From Victivallis sp. Marseille-Q1083 (GTDB taxonomy: Bacteria > Verrucomicrobiota > Lentisphaeria > Victivallales > Victivallaceae), in contig NZ_CAHJXL010000001.1 of assembly GCF_903645315.1 (NCBI RefSeq), forward strand, positions 682,001-746,000: DNA of 64,000 nucleotides, written 5' to 3'. The notes under the pieces were generated by a model. That model was not told the origin of the DNA and ran no database searches. It saw only the letters and a list, made by a program, of their open reading frames with translations. Position numbers and translations under genes: made by a program. Shown piece by piece: positions 36,876 through 45,165 of this stretch. Every line of letters starts with the position of its first letter. The stretch's first letter is position 1.

Positions 36876-36932
36876 AGTAAAGCGCTTTACTCCATAATGA
36901 TAAAGTATAGCAAAAAAATGAAAAAAAGTCAA
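36876..36932 (-). promoter_or_regulatory. Sigma70 promoter with LacI-type operator
   Basis: On the minus strand TTGACT (36932-36927), a 17-base spacer and TATACT (36909-36904) form an almost perfect promoter. Twelve bases downstream lies AGTAAAGCGCTTTACT (36891-36876), a perfect 16-bp palindrome with the central CG typical for LacI-family operators. The same layout recurs at 41.8, 42.1 and 49.4 kb. Confidence 0.85.
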
Positions 36933-37226
36933 CCCTTCGGCAGGAAAGTTATCGTTTTTTTCGACATTTTTTAATGGGGGTCAATTGAAAAAGTAAACGC
37001 ACCGCAGAAAATAGACAGGTTGCATTTAGTTTGTCGCAAAGAAGGAGGTCGCATTCAGTTTGACAAATAGTATAAGTTGTGTTTAATCTGCCGGAAAAGA
37101 GTTTTACAGATAATGATCCTTTTGATATTGTCAAAAAGGCCATGCATCCCCCCTCCCCCGGGGAGGGGGAGCGTTTAGTTTGACAAATGCGATGGCGCAA
37201 CAAGCAGAATCAGGAGGAAAAAGAAA

Positions 37227-38223
37227 GTGGCGCATCTAACAGAATCGGATCGTCTGAAGATTGAAGCCTGGCTTCACCGGCGACGATCTCTTCAACAGAT
37301 TGCCCGGCAATTGGGCAAGTCGCGAACAACAATTTCCCGCGAAGTGTTGAAGCACCGTCAAGCGAGTGAAAAAGGAGCGTCAGGGCGTATATCGAATCGC
37401 TGCATTCACCGCCTGAATTGTGATGTTTGGCACTTGTGCAGCGGCAGAAGGTGCCGGCGAAGATGCAGTGCCTGCAGGATCTGCAATCATGTTTGTCCCG
37501 GGTTTCACGAGGAGATTTGTCCGAAATTATCCCAGCCGCCTTATGTCTGCAACGGCTGTCCGGATGAATTCAAGTGCGTATTGAGGAAGCAATACTACCT
37601 TGCGTCTTCGCACGAATATCGTCAGTTACTGATTGAGTCAAGGAACGGCGCCAATCTCACCGAGGCCGAGCGAGCTGCGCTAAGCAATATCATTCATGAC
37701 GGTACGCAAAACGGACAGTCTGTCCATCATATCGTGGTTTCCAACCCGGATCGTTTCACCGTTTACGAAAAAACGGTGTACCGCTATATCAACGCGGGAA
37801 TCATCCGGACCAAGCGGGGGAGATATGCCGAGATCATGCAGTATGAAACCGCGCAAGCGAAAGCCGATTGAACACAAGGTCGATACCAGATGCAGGATAG
37901 ACAGAACATATGACGACTTCAAAAAGTACAATGAAGAGCACCCGGATTCTCCGGTTGTGGAAATGGACAGCGTGCCAGGCAAAGTCCTGCTTACGATTCA
38001 ACCTTCGCAAAATGATCCCCAAAGGGAGAGATTTGGAACACTTCAGGCAAGAAGACATCAATACAGTGGTGTCGCATATCAATAGCCTTGCCAGGAGGAG
38101 CCTCAACGACGTATCGGCAACCATACTCTTCAAAAAGCTTTACGGAAAGGAGATTTTGGTCAAGCTGGGCATTGAACACATCTGTGAAAAGACGATTCAT
38201 TTATTGCCCGATTTGATCGCTAA
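37227..38223 (+). pseudogene. IS30-family transposase, frameshifted and internally deleted
   Basis: An intact N terminus of 214 codons (MAHLTESDRLKIEAWLHRRR, then QIARQLGKSRTTISREVLKH, a helix-turn-helix; a cysteine-rich zinc-finger-like part; EKTVYRYINAGII) is followed by a +1 shift near 37850 into KPIEHKVDTRCRIDRTYDDFKKYNEEHPDSPVVEMDSV with the first catalytic D. Near 37980-38010 the frame changes again and about 100 residues of the DDE core are missing, resuming at MIPKGRDLEHFRQEDINTVV. The second D and the E are absent, so it cannot transpose itself. IS1380 copy B sits in the last codons; removing it and one CTAA restores ...LLPDLIAK and a stop. Confidence 0.88.
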
Positions 38224-39804
38224 CCTGAATGTTGCATGAAACTTTCGAATCGTCGAGAAATGTTCAGAAGATTCGGAAGTTTTTATTTTCAGAGTCGGAT
38301 ATTGTCGTTTTTTTGCAAATTGAGCATATTCCCCCTTTCCCCCGTTGTTGTTCGGCGAGCCGGGGACAGCTCTCCAAGGTTTTATTCCCAAGCGATGATT
38401 TTCGCAGCGATCAAGCGGAGGAGTTCCTGATTTGGACAAGCACTTGAAAGAGCAACATAAATTTTTCTGGTATTCCGCCGAATAATGGCACCGATTTTCA
38501 CCAGGTATAAGCGAATGCTGCCGCAGGTAGCCTCGGCAAATTGAGTTCCTGTCAACAACAATGCCCGAAACCGTTCCATGAGAATATAAGCCAAACTTGA
38601 AAGCAGAAGCCGGAATTGATTTGCCGCAAAGTCATGGCAGCTCGTCCGATCAGCGAAAAGATCCAGCTGCTGTTCCTTGATCCTGTTTTCCATCTCACCT
38701 CGGGCGCAATAGACTTTTTCATAAAGATATTGTCCATCATCATCAAGATTGGTGACGATAAAACGATTATTCGGTCCGGGGGAGTTGAATTCCGCTTTGG
38801 CAATCACCCGGCGCGGGTATTTCCAAGTTCCTGCCGCATATTCGAACTGAGTAAACAGTTTTGCTTTTTCATGTGTTTCGTTGTAAAGTGCTTCCGCTTT
38901 CACTTGAAGATCTTTTGATAATTCCAGCAAACGTGGATTTTTCGCCAATCCGACAATATATTTGACCTCATTTTTATCACACCAGTTCAGCATTTTCTGC
39001 CGACAAAAGCCACTGTCTCCCCGGAAAATAATCTTAACCTTCGGCCATTTCTGCCGAAAGCGCTTTACCAGTAGCGAGAGAATCGCCCAAGCATGCTTGG
39101 CCGCATCAATTTTTGATGGACGCAAATAAGCCACAAGCAATTGATCCCCGCAGAAAACATACAACGGCAAAAAGCAATAGTGGTCATAATAGCCATGAAA
39201 AAAGCGATTTTCCTGCATCCCGTAAGTGAGGTCATCGGTAGCATCGAAATCAAGAATCAATTCTCGAGGCGGCGTGGAAAAACTTTCGATAAAGAATTCG
39301 ACAAACAATCGGCTCAAATCTACGCAAGCACGACGATCGATTCCATTTTCGAATCGACATAAAGTGCTTGGAGTGGCGAGTTGACGATCACGACCGACAA
39401 CAGTTTGAATCAGCGGATCAGTTCGCAATTCATGATGGTCATTGAGATCTTCATGGCCGGCAACCAAACCAAAAACTCGTTGACGAAGCATGCTCAGATA
39501 GGAATGCTCAACTTTTCCGGGCTGTCGAATATCAAAAGAATCCAGCAGGTTACCGGCGCGCCGGGTCAAACCGGGTTTGCGGTCGAATTCTTTCACAAAA
39601 AGCAACCCGCCGTCACTGCTGATATCTCCACCGGCGAAATTGAATTCAATTTTTCTGCTTTTCGGACCTTGAAAGACCGGAATCGAAACATTACATTTTG
39701 TCATTGGCAGACCTCGGCGTTATATTGTGATGTAAGATATTACAATATAATACGTTAGTCGAGAATCTGCCTCTTTGTTTTTGAAAATTTACGCAATATT
39801 CAGG
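38224..39804 (-). mobile_element. IS1380-family insertion sequence, copy B (complete)
   Basis: 1581 bp, the same length as copy A and inverted. The ends are CCTGAATGTTGC (38224, one base different from copy A) and CGCAATATTCAGG (ending 39804). CTAA occurs directly outside both ends (38220-38223 and 39805-39808), a four-base target duplication. It lies inside the IS30 transposase pseudogene. Its insertion may have occurred before or after the decay of that gene. Confidence 0.95.
38382..39704 (-). CDS. IS1380-family transposase, copy B
   Basis: 440 residues, identical to the copy A product except for one visible change (KPGLTRR in place of KLGLTRR at about residue 44). The three acidic motifs ILDFDATDD, FRGDSGFC and ARGEMENR are kept. 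The copy probably remains active and could mobilise copy A and, if its ends were recognised, the older remnant at 29.5 kb. Confidence 0.95.
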   Translation of the reverse strand: MTKCNVSIPVFQGPKSRKIEFNFAGGDISSDGGLLFVKEFDRKPGLTRRAGNLLDSFDIRQPGKVEHSYLSMLRQRVFGLVAGHEDLNDHHELRTDPLIQTVVGRDRQLATPSTLCRFENGIDRRACVDLSRLFVEFFIESFSTPPRELILDFDATDDLTYGMQENRFFHGYYDHYCFLPLYVFCGDQLLVAYLRPSKIDAAKHAWAILSLLVKRFRQKWPKVKIIFRGDSGFCRQKMLNWCDKNEVKYIVGLAKNPRLLELSKDLQVKAEALYNETHEKAKLFTQFEYAAGTWKYPRRVIAKAEFNSPGPNNRFIVTNLDDDGQYLYEKVYCARGEMENRIKEQQLDLFADRTSCHDFAANQFRLLLSSLAYILMERFRALLLTGTQFAEATCGSIRLYLVKIGAIIRRNTRKIYVALSSACPNQELLRLIAAKIIAWE

Positions 39805-40190
39805 CTAAATAGTCCTTTCCTGCTTAAGGAAGGTTTGTCAAATTCATAGTGTGCGTTTACAATGTCCGAAAAATAGCCTGAACGTAACACCACGGAGGAT
39901 TGTTGTCTTTTTTGTCAGGAAAAACGCACAAAAAGTAAACTTTCCTGTTGCAGCAAGAGAGAAATTCTATGTCTTTTTACCGCTTTGGCTAACTGAATGC
40001 ACAAATTTTTGAGGGTGGGGCTGTTAATTTGACAAACGTGCGTTTACTTTTTCAAGTGGCCATTTTTTATGGCGGCTCTTCTATCACCAGGCAAACGGCA
40101 AGGGGAAACTCCGCTTCACTTCCACCCTGTTTCCAATTCCCGCCGATTCCGGCGGCTGAAAATTTGACCGACCTAAAAAAAGCAAAATTG

Positions 40191-40949
40191 TTATTCATCA
40201 ATAAGCTCTTCTGTCAAATCGACTTCGACCAATTTCGCCCGGCAGTTTTTTCCCTTGACGTAATCAAACAACTCCGCCACCAAAATTTTGGTCGGCTCCA
40301 GCACGATAAACCCGCAGGCGGCATCCACTTTATAATATTTGACCGGGGTGAACGCTTGGTCGGTAACCACGAACTTCCCATAAAATGCGATCATGTAGCC
40401 GTCGGCGAAACGTTTCATCGTCTGCGCTCCGCCGTAAATATTCCCGCGGACTTTGATCGGATACGTCTTCAGGAAATTGAACTCTTTGTCATAAGTGCAA
40501 ATAGAGCGGAATTCACTTTTGTCATAAAAAAGATCGCAAATCCCGATCGCGAATCCACCGTCTCCGGTGGTCGCAATCGCATCCCGTCCGCGCGACTCGC
40601 GATGGGGAATCTTTTCGATAAAAGACAAATCATCGGCGTCATATACATAAGTCTGCGACGAATCCGCTCCCCGGTTCCAATCCGATATTTTGGCAACCGA
40701 GATATAAACTTTACCGTCTTTCACCGTAAGCGCGCCATGATGGTCATCAACATGCTTTGTCACGATGACTTGGCCGCCGGCATCCGTCTTCACCAGCGTA
40801 TCGGTAAAGCTCCAGTAAAAAAACTCCCGACGGTCATCGCAGGCGACATCCTGCAAATGCAGAGGATAAGTTCCCTCGCAAATAATTTCCTCAGCCCCGC
40901 AGCCAACACCGGCCGCCATCACAAGAAAAAACAACAGCAACTTTTTCAC
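40191..40949 (-). CDS. Exported protein of unknown function (beta-propeller-like)
   Basis: About 252 residues from a GTG at 40949, chosen because GGAGG and GGGAG precede it and because the product then begins directly with the signal peptide VKKLLLFFLVMAAGVGCGAEE; an ATG 16 codons earlier is possible. No good lipobox is seen, so export by signal peptidase I is likely. The mature chain is beta-rich with repeated K/V-V-Y/F-x-A/D motifs (KVYISVAKISDWNRG, QTYVYDADDLSFIEKIP, GFAIGICDLFYDKSEF) that suggest four to six blades. No family was recognised. It lies between the IS cluster and a prepilin-like gene on the same strand. Confidence 0.65.
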   Translation of the reverse strand: MKKLLLFFLVMAAGVGCGAEEIICEGTYPLHLQDVACDDRREFFYWSFTDTLVKTDAGGQVIVTKHVDDHHGALTVKDGKVYISVAKISDWNRGADSSQTYVYDADDLSFIEKIPHRESRGRDAIATTGDGGFAIGICDLFYDKSEFRSICTYDKEFNFLKTYPIKVRGNIYGGAQTMKRFADGYMIAFYGKFVVTDQAFTPVKYYKVDAACGFIVLEPTKILVAELFDYVKGKNCRAKLVEVDLTEELIDE

Positions 40950-41121
40950 GGCAACTCCCGCCTCCTGTATCACCTGGCAGCAATCAATATCCGGCAAGCG
41001 GCGGTCTGGAAGACGCCCCGCAAGGCCGCCACCGGCTTTTCCGGCGCCGGAAACCGCACCGGGCAGAGAAGCCTTTGATCTTTCTGCCCGGCGCGCCAGT
41101 CAACTCTCCGCTTTGCTTCGA

Positions 41122-41781
41122 TTACAGAGTTTCCAGGCAATAACGCCCGACGTATCCCCAGTCGCCCGAGTATTTGTCGCGGTCGGCATGGCCGTCGAGG
41201 AACAGCATCCCCTGCTGCCGGTCGTGCCGGACGTCGACATCCTCGAACCAGCCCTGGGCCTGCTCGGCGCTATAGACCTGAAAATACCACAGCTTGCCCT
41301 CCATCAGATAACAGATTTCCGACGGGCCGTAACCATTGTCCGGCGGGCTCGACATCTTGCGCCCGCCCGCCCGGGCGCTGAGCGCGTAACCTGCATATTC
41401 CGGCGCGCCGTAACCGCCGCCGACCGTGTTCAATTTCCAATCCTTGATATAAGCCTTGCTCGGATTCTCCTTCCAGCCCCACATATTGTCGCCGGCCGCC
41501 GTCGGGCATTGCATCAGCTCCTCGCTCGCACCGTATTCCCGGCAGAGATAGGCGGCCCACATATCGAGATATTCGCCGACCGCCTGGGTCTGGATCAGAT
41601 TGTCGTTATTGTCGTCACTGTAAAGTATAGACGACAAACCGATCTGTTTCAGGTTCGACAGGCATTTGACCGCCATCGCTTTGCCCTTCGCCTTTCCCAG
41701 GGCCGGCAACAGCATCGAAGCAAGAATTGCGATAATGGCAATCACTACCAGCAATTCTATAAGCGTGAATCTCTTTTTCAT
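41122..41781 (-). CDS. Prepilin-like secreted protein (N-terminal methylation signal, H-x9-DG-type end)
   Basis: 219 residues. The N terminus [20 protein letters not shown] is the class III prepilin signal, cleaved after a short leader, with the phenylalanine and conserved glutamate in place. [18 protein letters not shown] is typical for the Lentisphaerota/Planctomycetota pseudopilin group, and the C-terminal [16 protein letters not shown] is the H-x9-DG-type motif. Such proteins are thought to act in type II secretion-like or pilus-like machinery; these phyla have very many. A near-consensus promoter and LacI-type operator stand directly upstream, so expression probably depends on a sugar signal. 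Confidence 0.93.
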   Translation of the reverse strand: MKKRFTLIELLVVIAIIAILASMLLPALGKAKGKAMAVKCLSNLKQIGLSSILYSDDNNDNLIQTQAVGEYLDMWAAYLCREYGASEELMQCPTAAGDNMWGWKENPSKAYIKDWKLNTVGGGYGAPEYAGYALSARAGGRKMSSPPDNGYGPSEICYLMEGKLWYFQVYSAEQAQGWFEDVDVRHDRQQGMLFLDGHADRDKYSGDWGYVGRYCLETL

Positions 41782-41817
41782 CTTGACTCTCCTTTTTCGG
41801 GGGTTATTGGGAATTTT

Positions 41818-41872
41818 ACTGAAACGCTTTAGCTCATGAATTAATTATAGCAAAAGAAAAGAAAAAAAGCAA
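41818..41872 (-). promoter_or_regulatory. Sigma70 promoter with LacI-type operator ahead of the prepilin-like gene
   Basis: On the minus strand TTGCTT (41872-41867), a 17-base spacer and TATAAT (41849-41844). Nine bases later is the palindrome-like AGCTAAAGCGTTTCAGT (41834-41818) with a central CG. The prepilin gene starts 36 bases further on. Geometry equals that at 36.9 kb. Confidence 0.85.
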
Positions 41873-41995
41873 TAGGTCCCATTAAAAAAATCATTAAATT
41901 TTTATCATATCCATGTCGCGGACGAATTTTCCGGCCTGTTGGCGGGGTCATCCAGACCCCACCGTTTTTCAATCATACGGTAAAATTTAAAACAA

Positions 41996-42070
41996 TCATC
42001 TTTCAGCCGGCGACTCCGCCGTTTCGGCCGGCGGCAAATCCACCATTTCATTTCTGTGAGTTTTTTTCAT
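41996..42070 (-). CDS. 24-residue mini-ORF behind a LacI-type operator
   Basis: The ATG at 42070 follows a strong purine-rich ribosome site (GGGAGGGAG). The peptide begins MKKTHRNEMVDLPPAETAES and ends after AER. It stands 50 bases downstream of an operator-like palindrome, as does the 37-codon mini-ORF at 36.6 kb, but the peptides share no clear sequence. It may be a leader peptide, a real microprotein or a gene remnant. Confidence 0.35.
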   Translation of the reverse strand: MKKTHRNEMVDLPPAETAESPAER

Positions 42071-42123
42071 TTTTCTCCCTCCCTTTTCATTTCTGTATCA
42101 GCATTCTAAACCGGAGGACAATT

Positions 42124-42181
42124 CCATAAAGCGTTTTACTGGCGTCACCATTTACATTACCGCCGAAAAAACGGAAAACAA
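42124..42181 (-). promoter_or_regulatory. Weaker promoter with LacI-type operator
   Basis: CCATAAAGCGTTTTACTGG (42124-42142) is an imperfect palindrome around a central CG and resembles the operators at 36.9 and 41.8 kb. Eleven bases upstream on the minus strand stands TAATGT (42159-42154) with TTGTTT 16 bases before it (42181-42176), a weaker match to a sigma70 promoter. Confidence 0.55.
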
Positions 42182-42327
42182 CGGGCCTAATCAAAAGCTA
42201 ATTGAATTTCCCCGGCGCAGCTCCGAACCTCGAACCGTCCCGGAAACCGCGCTGCTCCGGAGATCATTTCCTCCCGGACCGAAATCGACGACCGGAAAAA
42301 TTGGCCTGCCGCCGGTCCGGTGATTCT

Positions 42328-44040
42328 TCATCCGGTTATCATCTCCCGGTACGATTTGCCGCCGGGAATCATCGGCAGCACATGATCCTGATAAACCGTA
42401 TGGCAATCCAGCAGAAACGGTCCCGGAGACGCCAGCATTTCATCCAGCGCCGCCTCAAGTTCGGCCGGATGATAAACATCCCGGGCCGGAATGCCGTAAG
42501 CGTTGGCGATGCCGGCAAATTTGGGAAAGGAAGCTTCAGCTTTCGTCCGCAAATCGGTATTGCCCCGCTTTCCCTGATAAAACAGATCCTCGATCTGCGC
42601 CACCATGCCGAGATGCCGGTTGTTCAGGATGATCATCTTCACGCCGATCTCCTCCGCCGCGATGGTGCCCAGTTCCTGGATGTTCATCTGAAAGGAGCCG
42701 TCGCCGTCGATGTTGATCACCAGCTCCTCCGGCAGGGCCAGCTTCGCGCCCACTGCGGCAGGCAATCCGAAGCCCATCGAGCCGAGCCCCCCGGAGGTTA
42801 GCAACTGGCGCGGACGGGTATATTGAAAATACTGCGCCGCCCACATCTGGTGCTGGCCGACGCCGGGAACGATGATCGCCCTGCCGCCGGTCCGGCGGTA
42901 CAGCGCGTCGATGACCTGCTGCGCCTTCAACCGCCCCGGCTCCGGCCGATAGGCGAACGGATGCATCTTTTTCCACCGCCGGACCATCTCCAGCCACTCC
43001 GGATGCGGCACCGGTTCCGGCGTCCGGTTCAAGGCGGTCAGAACCGCTTTGAGATCCGCCACGATACCGAGATCAACCGGAACGTTTTTGTTGATTTCCG
43101 AAGCATCGACATCGATGTGAACGATCCGGGCGCCGGCGGCAAAAGTTTTCGCATCCCCGGTGGAACGGTCGGCGAAACGGGCACCGAACACCAGCAGCAG
43201 ATCGCACTCGTTGACGGCATAGTTGGCGCAATAGCTTCCATGCATGCCGAAAAATTTCAATGACAGAGGATGTGTTTCCGGAAACGCGCCGATTCCCATC
43301 AGCGAAGTTGCGACCGGAATCCCGTACCCCTCCGCGAACCGGCGCAACTCTTCCGCCGCCCCGGCGGCGATGACGCCGCCGCCGGCATAAATGCACGGAC
43401 GCCGGGCCCGGGCGATCGCCCGCTTGACGGCGGCGATCTCTTCGGGACGGACCGCCTGCCGGGCGTTTTCCCGTCCGGGCGGCATTCCAGGGTCGAAATG
43501 AAATTCCGCAACGGCTTTCTGAACATTTTTGGGAATGTCGATCCAGACCGGCCCGGGCCGGCCGCTGCCGGCCAACGCGAACGCCGCGACGATCGTCGCG
43601 CCGATTTCAGCCGGGTCGAGCACCAGATAACTGTGCTTGACGATCGGCCGGGACATGCCGATGATATCGGTCTCCTGGAAGGCGTTCTTGCCGATCAAGC
43701 CGGCTTCCACCTGGCCGGTGATGATCACCACCGGCACGGAATCCATCCAGGCATCGGCGATGCCGGTCAGCAGATTGGTCGCGCCAGGTCCGCTGGTCGC
43801 CATGCAGACGCCGATTTTTCCCGTCGCCCTGGCATAACCGCCGGCGGCGAACGCGCCGCCCTGTTCATGGCGCGGCAAAACAACCCGGATGGCAGAATCG
43901 GCCAGCGCCTGGTGAAATTCGACGGCCGAGCCGCCGGGATAGGCGAAACAGAGTTCGACGCCGAGCCGCTCCAACGTTTTGACGGCAATCTGCGCCCCGC
44001 TCAACAATTGCACAGGGTCTTTGGATAATAGCTTTTTCAT
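42328..44040 (-). CDS. ilvB: Acetolactate synthase large subunit (thiamine-diphosphate enzyme)
   Basis: 570 residues from the ATG at 44040; a TTG-started frame seven codons longer exists. PYR domain: ELCFAYPGGSAVEFHQAL and PRHEQGGAFAAGGYARATGKIGVC with the catalytic glutamate. The central domain binds FAD in this family. PP domain: GGLGSMGFGLPAAVGAKLA and the thiamine-diphosphate motif NIDGDGSFQMNIQELGTIAAEEIGVKMIILNN. The enzyme joins two pyruvates, or pyruvate and 2-oxobutyrate, for valine/leucine/isoleucine synthesis. No ilvN regulatory subunit lies beside it, which is unusual; the subunit may be elsewhere or the enzyme may act alone. Confidence 0.92.
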   Translation of the reverse strand: MKKLLSKDPVQLLSGAQIAVKTLERLGVELCFAYPGGSAVEFHQALADSAIRVVLPRHEQGGAFAAGGYARATGKIGVCMATSGPGATNLLTGIADAWMDSVPVVIITGQVEAGLIGKNAFQETDIIGMSRPIVKHSYLVLDPAEIGATIVAAFALAGSGRPGPVWIDIPKNVQKAVAEFHFDPGMPPGRENARQAVRPEEIAAVKRAIARARRPCIYAGGGVIAAGAAEELRRFAEGYGIPVATSLMGIGAFPETHPLSLKFFGMHGSYCANYAVNECDLLLVFGARFADRSTGDAKTFAAGARIVHIDVDASEINKNVPVDLGIVADLKAVLTALNRTPEPVPHPEWLEMVRRWKKMHPFAYRPEPGRLKAQQVIDALYRRTGGRAIIVPGVGQHQMWAAQYFQYTRPRQLLTSGGLGSMGFGLPAAVGAKLALPEELVINIDGDGSFQMNIQELGTIAAEEIGVKMIILNNRHLGMVAQIEDLFYQGKRGNTDLRTKAEASFPKFAGIANAYGIPARDVYHPAELEAALDEMLASPGPFLLDCHTVYQDHVLPMIPGGKSYREMITG

Positions 44041-44524
44041 AGACGAATCATTTCTTTTCAAGTCGTTCTTTTTCCATTGCTTCGACGAAAGATTCCGTTT
44101 CCTTCCAACCGACGGTACGGCAACGGCGTAACCCTGGAAAAAGCGGGAAGGAAATTCCCGGTGGAAGCGGTAGCGTTAAAAAACTACGCGAAGACCGACC
44201 CCGTCCGCATTACCGGGAAGTGGATGCGGACGGGCAACTAACTACGACCACGACGGCCGTCAAAAAGCTGTCGAAAGAAATATCCATAACTGCCGAATAG
44301 TATAATCCGCCGTTTCCGGTTTGTCAAATCGAATTTATCGGCCGGCAACGGCAAAACCGTCTGGCAATTCGGTAAAATATGGATATCTTATGGCAAAGCA
44401 ACGCAAGGACGGCAGACGGCTGCAATCAACGCGAATTGCCCAGCTGCCGGGCCGGCCGCGATCCTTACGGCGCCCGGACCGCCCGTCTGCAACTGATTCA
44501 AAAACCGAAAGCGAAAGGTCAACC
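44041..44524. other. Intergenic stretch with an 11-bp inverted repeat
   Basis: CCCGTCCGCAT (44200-44210) pairs perfectly with ATGCGGACGGG (44224-44234) across a 13-base loop, without a T tract. A plus-strand frame around 44100-44241 reads RYGNGVTLEKAGRKFPVEAV and on to a stop, coding-like but without a start or ribosome site, so possibly a gene remnant. The divergent promoters of ilvB and the acetyltransferase must lie here but are not obvious. Confidence 0.45.
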
Positions 44525-45133
44525 ATGAGCATGACGACCAGAGAACGCATGAAAAGCGGAGAACTCTATTTCTGTACCGATGAAGAAATCGCCCGCGAAC
44601 AATTGCAATGTCTCGACAAACTTTACGATTTCAACCGGACGCGTCCTTCGGAGCTGGAGCGGCGGACGGCATTGTTGAAGGAGCTGCTGGCCGAAGTCGG
44701 TGAAAATTGTTATATCGAACCGCCGCTTCACGCCAACTGGGGCTGCAACACCCATTTCGGCAACAACGTCTATGCCAATTTCAACCTGACGCTGGTTGAC
44801 GACACCGATATTTTCATCGGCGACAGCGTCATGATCGGCCCGAATGTAACCATCGCCACTGCCGGTCACCCGGTGGAGCCGGAACTCCGGCGGAAAGTCG
44901 CCCAATTCAATATCCCGGTCCATATCGGCAGCAACGTCTGGATCGGTGCCGGCGCGGTCATCCTGCCCGGCGTTCATATCGGCGACAATGCCGTCATCGG
45001 CGCCGGCAGCATCGTCACCAGGGACATTCCGGCCAATGTCGTCGCCGTCGGCAATCCCTGCCGGATCCTGCGGGCAATCAATGAGCGCGACCGGGAATAT
45101 TATTTCAAAGACCGGAAAATCGACCTGCAATAG
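44525..45133 (+). CDS. Maltose/galactoside O-acetyltransferase family protein (hexapeptide)
   Basis: 202 residues from the ATG at 44525 (AAAGG upstream); the longer frame from 44321 adds 68 residues with no family likeness and is rejected. The N-terminal helical part MTTRERMKSGELYFCTDEEIAREQLQCLDKLYDFN is typical of Maa/LacA/NodL. The beta-helix part contains NFNLTLVDDTDIFIGDSVMIGPNVTIATAGHPV with the catalytic histidine, then GSNVWIGAGAVILPGVHIGD. It acetylates a sugar hydroxyl with acetyl-CoA in the cytoplasm. It begins a plus-strand group of four closely packed genes. Confidence 0.92.
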   Translation: MSMTTRERMKSGELYFCTDEEIAREQLQCLDKLYDFNRTRPSELERRTALLKELLAEVGENCYIEPPLHANWGCNTHFGNNVYANFNLTLVDDTDIFIGDSVMIGPNVTIATAGHPVEPELRRKVAQFNIPVHIGSNVWIGAGAVILPGVHIGDNAVIGAGSIVTRDIPANVVAVGNPCRILRAINERDREYYFKDRKIDLQ

Positions 45134-45165
45134 TCCGAAGCGGACCGGAAAGCGACCAAACCTCC

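Larger units (their letters stand above)
36074..36984 (-). other. Gene-poor stretch with a complete small transcription unit and a decayed reading frame
   Basis: On the minus strand this holds a promoter, a LacI-type operator, a 37-codon mini-ORF and a terminator, all listed separately. Beyond the terminator the minus strand carries a frame (about 36480 down to 36230) that reads MMKIKVTRSQGREFHLNLAA, a TAG, then EQVTGGWKGRLASDFNLQF, ending at a second stop. This looks like a decayed gene. No plus-strand gene is supported. Confidence 0.5.
36985..40055. mobile_element. Decayed IS30-family element with 18-bp terminal inverted repeats, interrupted by IS1380 copy B
   Basis: TTGAAAAAGTAAACGCAC (36985-37002) is repeated exactly in inverse orientation at 40038-40055. 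Inside each end are several related subterminal repeats around TTTAGTTTGACAAA (about 37025, 37056, 37170; inverted at about 39835; direct at about 40025), probably transposase-binding sites. The element carries an IS30-type transposase gene with frameshifts and an internal deletion, and IS1380 copy B. Without that insert it is about 1.49 kb. No clear target duplication was found at its outer ends. Confidence 0.7.
41873..42327 (-). other. Gene-poor stretch with a mini-ORF and a second LacI-type operator
   Basis: No larger gene is supported. On the minus strand, from high to low coordinate, it has a weak promoter, an operator-like palindrome and a 24-codon mini-ORF, listed separately, between the end of ilvB and the prepilin promoter. 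Confidence 0.5.

Noticed and set aside
37020-37190. Repeated TTTAGTTTGACAAA motifs considered as a CRISPR-like array
   Set aside because: Units are imperfect, irregularly spaced and confined to the ends of an IS element, with no cas genes.
44321-44524. N-terminal extension of the acetyltransferase frame
   Set aside because: The 68 added residues are arginine-rich, match no family part and precede a start with a ribosome site.
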